From positions 1 to 6,392 of the forward strand of contig JAPYWU010000087.1 in the NCBI GenBank assembly GCA_028276205.1: a stretch of DNA of 6,392 nucleotides, read 5' to 3'. The notes beneath the pieces are model-generated. The model saw nothing but the letters and a program-made list of their open reading frames with translations, made no database searches and was not told the origin of the DNA. Of this stretch, positions 6,211-6,392 are shown in pieces. Position numbers and translations under genes: made by a program. Each line of letters begins with the position of its first letter. Position 1 is the stretch's first letter. Source of the stretch: Dictyoglomaceae bacterium. GTDB lineage: Bacteria > Dictyoglomota > Dictyoglomia > Dictyoglomales > Dictyoglomaceae.

Positions 6211-6392
6211 TCACCCCCCTTTAATAATATTTATGCTATTTCTATCCTTTAGCAAATAAAAGGGATCTTTTGTAAGTAAATCTATTAGTATCTCAAACAT
6301 TAACTCTGCTTTTATTAACCTTATAGTAGAATTTCCTATATTAAAAATTTTCATTATACCTTTTTCTAAAAATAATCCGTCAACCTTGTTAA
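6211..6392 (-). CDS. C-terminal fragment of an unrecognised gene entering from the right edge
   Basis: An open frame runs from the right edge for 59 codons to a TGA at 6211-6213. It encodes a protein end reading NKVDGLFLEKGIMKIFNIGN, then STIRLIKAELMFEILIDLL, then TKDPFYLLKDRNSINIIKGG. Alternating hydrophobic and charged residues and an amphipathic helix (about 23-41) make it look like a real protein end rather than spacer. The upstream part is outside the window. I do not recognise the family. If the frame did not continue beyond the edge, an ATG at 6352-6354 could start a 47-residue ORF, but its ribosome site would be weak. The gene ends only three bases before the 21-codon ORF, so it may be the preceding gene of the same transcript. 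Confidence 0.6.
   Translation of the reverse strand, partial: NKVDGLFLEKGIMKIFNIGNSTIRLIKAELMFEILIDLLTKDPFYLLKDRNSINIIKGG
6214..6219 (-). promoter_or_regulatory. Unusually strong ribosome binding site (G-run) for the small ORF
   Basis: A run of six G followed by TGAT sits six bases upstream of the ATG at 6205-6207. It overlaps the last codons of the preceding gene, whose stop is the TGA of this motif. In a region this AT-rich a six-G run is conspicuous. Confidence 0.55.
6353..6383 (-). promoter_or_regulatory. Promoter-like TTGACG / TATAAT pair inside the right-edge reading frame
   Basis: TTGACG (6378-6383) and a perfect TATAAT (6353-6358) on the minus strand are separated by 19 bases, about two longer than ideal for a sigma-70 promoter. 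If used, transcription would start near 6345 and leave roughly 215 bases of leader before the binding protein. Both boxes lie within a plausible coding frame, so this may be coincidence in AT-rich DNA. Confidence 0.3.

Noticed and set aside
6208..6260. Second promoter-like pair (TTGCTA and nearby TAAATA/TATTAT boxes) before the small ORF
   Set aside because: Matches are weak, spacing is either too short for a poor box or too long for the better one, and such boxes are expected often in AT-rich sequence.
1..6392. CRISPR array, tRNA, rRNA, insertion sequence or riboswitch
   Set aside because: No regularly spaced repeats, tRNA-like cloverleaf, transposase motif or terminal repeats were seen by eye, and the gaps between genes are too short for a typical riboswitch aptamer.

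Overview
The window is a single AT-rich stretch in which every supported gene lies on the minus strand, so the genes are read from right to left. It looks like one catabolic operon for uptake and processing of an amino sugar, probably N-acetylmannosamine (ManNAc) or a ManNAc-containing glycan. The low GC content, strong GGAGG-type ribosome sites, frequent AGA/ATA codons and tight gene packing suggest a thermophilic or anaerobic bacterium. The solute-binding protein has a plain Sec signal with no lipoprotein cysteine. That fits a diderm lineage such as Dictyoglomus or the Thermotogae better than a typical Firmicute. The lineage is an inference from style only, not an identification.

Layout in transcription order (right to left): (1) the C-terminal end of an unrecognised gene entering from the right edge (6211-6392); (2) a possible 21-codon ORF with an unusually strong ribosome site (6142-6207), whose stop abuts the ribosome site of the next gene; (3) a sugar-type ABC solute-binding protein (4863-6128); (4) a strong intercistronic hairpin with a short T-tract (4817-4848); (5) two CUT1-type ABC permeases (3907-4776 and 3056-3904); (6) a DUF4434-like putative TIM-barrel glycoside hydrolase without a signal peptide (1763-3040); (7) ManNAc-6-phosphate 2-epimerase NanE (1009-1725); (8) an RpiR-family regulator with a SIS domain (168-1019); (9) the start of a BadF/BadG-type sugar kinase, cut by the left edge (1-155).

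Proposed logic: the binding protein and two permeases import a sugar or small oligosaccharide, using an ATPase that is not in the window. The DUF4434-like protein may cleave it inside the cell and the kinase may phosphorylate the released amino sugar. NanE converts ManNAc-6-P to GlcNAc-6-P, and the RpiR protein probably senses a phosphosugar intermediate. No sialic acid lyase (NanA), deacetylase (NagA) or deaminase (NagB) is visible. The most interesting points are the uncharacterised putative hydrolase in this setting and the tiny ORF with a near-ideal ribosome site just upstream of the binding protein. There is no RNA gene, mobile element or CRISPR array that I can see.
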